Below are positions 40,133 to 41,304 of a DNA stretch of 41,304 nt, piece after piece; position 1 is the stretch's first letter; every line of letters starts with the position of its first letter. The notes under the pieces were generated by a model, which searched no databases, was not told the origin of the DNA, and was given only the letters and a program-made list of their open reading frames with translations. A program made the translations under genes and the position numbers. The stretch is taken from assembly GCA_017463445.1 (NCBI GenBank), contig JAFTPF010000012.1, forward strand, positions 1 to 41,304. Reading direction: 5' to 3'. The DNA comes from Clostridia bacterium (GTDB lineage Bacteria > Bacillota > Clostridia > Oscillospirales > CAG-272).

Positions 40133-41304
40133 ATGTCGCAAAAGTCGCCTGCCATCCTGCTGATCACCTGCGATGAGCTCAACCGTGATACCCTTGGCAT
40201 CTACGGCAACCGTGCTATCACCACGCCTCATATTGACGCCATCGCCGACAGCGGCGTGCGCTTTGACCGCGCCCATACCGTCAGTCCGTGGTGCCTGCCT
40301 GCCCGCTGTGCGCTGCTCACCGGACGTTATCCTCACAAGAGCGGTGCCTACAGCAATTTCCGTAAATGTCCGCTGGATAACGGTCTGCCCAACCTATTTA
40401 CCCAGCTGAAAGAGGCGGACTACCATGTTTCTATGTTCGGCAAATGCCATTTCGCCCCCGTGCCTTACGGCGAGACCCGTCCCGATAAGACCCTGCCGTA
40501 CGATGCTTTCAAGGATTACTACCTCTCCTTGGGGCTGGATCACCTGGATCTGGAGGATGATAAGCAGGTGTCGGTCTGGTTTATGGACGACTGGGCGAAG
40601 GAAGCCGCCGCTGACGGCACGCTGGAGGCGGCACGAGCGGCGGTTTGGAACAACGCTTTGCAAAAGGTCTATCCCTTCCCGGGCAGGGAGGAGATGCACC
40701 CCGACATTTGGGTAGCCGACAAGGCGGTGGACTATATCCGCCACGCTCCCGAGGACAGCCCACTCTTTGCATGGGTGTCCTTCAGCGGCCCCCACTATCC
40801 CATGGATCCGCCCCAGCGGTACATTGACGAGGTGGATGCCGATCTGCTGACTCCGATGATGCGTCGTGAGGGCGAACTGGAGAGCGAGGACCGCATCCAA
40901 CACCGCTCCTACTACGGCGGCGGCAACATGGACGGCTGTCATACCGCTCCCCACGGCGGCTGTAAGAATTACGACGAAGATTATTGGCATCGGATGCGGA
41001 TCTGTTACAACGCCAACGTGAAGCTCATCGACGACATGGTGGGCAGGGTGGTCGATGCCGCAAAAGAGCGGTACGGCGAGGACGTGCTGATCCTCTTCAC
41101 TGCCGATCACGGCGAGATGCTGGGCAATCACGGCGTCTGGGGCAAGCACAACTGCGCCTATCGGGAGGTCTGGAGCCTGCCGCTCTTCGTTCGCTTCCCC
41201 GACGGAAGGGATGCGGGATGTATCTCGGATGCGCTGGTGAACACCTGTGATATCCTGCCCACCTGTCTGGAGGCGGCGGGAGTACAGCCGAAAAAGCTCT
41301 CGGA
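40133..41304 (+). CDS. Sulfatase, Cys-type formylglycine enzyme (3' truncated)
   Basis: The first 390 residues of a type I sulfatase. The formylglycine motif CxPxR is Cys54-Arg58 (CLPAR, then CALLTGRYPHKSG). Metal-site landmarks are the N-terminal ITCDELNRDTLG (Asp-Glu where Asp-Asp is more usual) and FTADHGEMLGNHG. There is no signal peptide, so it should act in the cytosol or require another export route. Cys-type sulfatases in anaerobes are matured by a radical-SAM enzyme (anSME), not seen here. AAAGGAG lies 7 nt before the ATG and a consensus promoter upstream. The gene continues beyond the window. Substrate (sulfated glycan or small ester) is unknown. Confidence 0.93.
   Translation, partial: MSQKSPAILLITCDELNRDTLGIYGNRAITTPHIDAIADSGVRFDRAHTVSPWCLPARCALLTGRYPHKSGAYSNFRKCPLDNGLPNLFTQLKEADYHVSMFGKCHFAPVPYGETRPDKTLPYDAFKDYYLSLGLDHLDLEDDKQVSVWFMDDWAKEAAADGTLEAARAAVWNNALQKVYPFPGREEMHPDIWVADKAVDYIRHAPEDSPLFAWVSFSGPHYPMDPPQRYIDEVDADLLTPMMRREGELESEDRIQHRSYYGGGNMDGCHTAPHGGCKNYDEDYWHRMRICYNANVKLIDDMVGRVVDAAKERYGEDVLILFTADHGEMLGNHGVWGKHNCAYREVWSLPLFVRFPDGRDAGCISDALVNTCDILPTCLEAAGVQPKKLS

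Noticed and set aside
1-41304. CRISPR array, insertion sequence, phage or toxin-antitoxin module
   Set aside because: No regularly spaced direct repeats, transposase, integrase or phage structural gene, and no small toxin/antitoxin pair was found; the repeats seen are hairpin elements.

Overview
This 41.3 kb window looks like a chromosomal segment of an anaerobic, endospore-forming member of the class Clostridia, probably a gut Oscillospirales-type Firmicute with moderately high GC. The reasons are spo0A, a GerW/YtfJ spore protein and a DacF/DacB-like carboxypeptidase next to scpAB and rluB; oxygen-sensitive Fe-S chemistry (a 2-hydroxyacyl-CoA dehydratase-like pair and an aldo/keto reductase with ferredoxin-like clusters); canonical sigma-A promoters with 17-bp spacers; and strong Shine-Dalgarno sites. 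This taxonomy is inferred from gene content, not from a search.

Layout. 1-7.4 kb: late purine genes: a stand-alone PurO-type IMP cyclohydrolase (truncated by the window edge), a stand-alone AICAR transformylase, purD and a single-chain purL. Paired composite hairpin repeats lie on both sides of the transformylase gene. 7.6-8.6 kb: DAHP synthase. 8.6-13.1 kb: a structured leader, then a giant double-ASKHA activase and a dehydratase-like partner. 13.2-15.9 kb: a DegV/FakB-like and a FakA-like protein, a probable fatty acid kinase pair. 16.1-18.6 kb: an AT-rich two-gene unit with its own promoter and terminator. It encodes a secreted Ig-like/beta-trefoil/caspase-like (CHAT-like) protein and a lipoprotein; this is the most novel-looking locus here. 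18.7-21.8 kb: lon and engB. 21.8-28.7 kb: lysA, a site-2 protease, scpA, scpB, a DUF2953-type protein, ytfJ, a D,D-carboxypeptidase and rluB. 28.9-29.9 kb: spo0A, convergent with a tRNA-Val gene through a shared bidirectional terminator.

30-41.3 kb holds shorter units: an unknown helical protein; a tyrosine phenol-lyase/tryptophanase-family enzyme on the minus strand, divergent from a LysR regulator with a clear dyad operator between them; an aldo/keto reductase convergent with lysR through a 32-bp perfect hairpin; trmO; a BspA-like leucine-rich-repeat lipoprotein built as an internal duplication; an HPr (alanine where the regulatory serine is expected) plus enzyme I; and the start of a Cys-type sulfatase gene cut by the window end.

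Most genes are ordinary core functions. The places that merit a second look are the secreted CHAT-like/lipoprotein pair, the structured leader and activase/dehydratase pair, the divergent beta-lyase, the dacF hairpin that contains its own ribosome binding site, the HPr variant, and two intergenic hairpin-repeat families.
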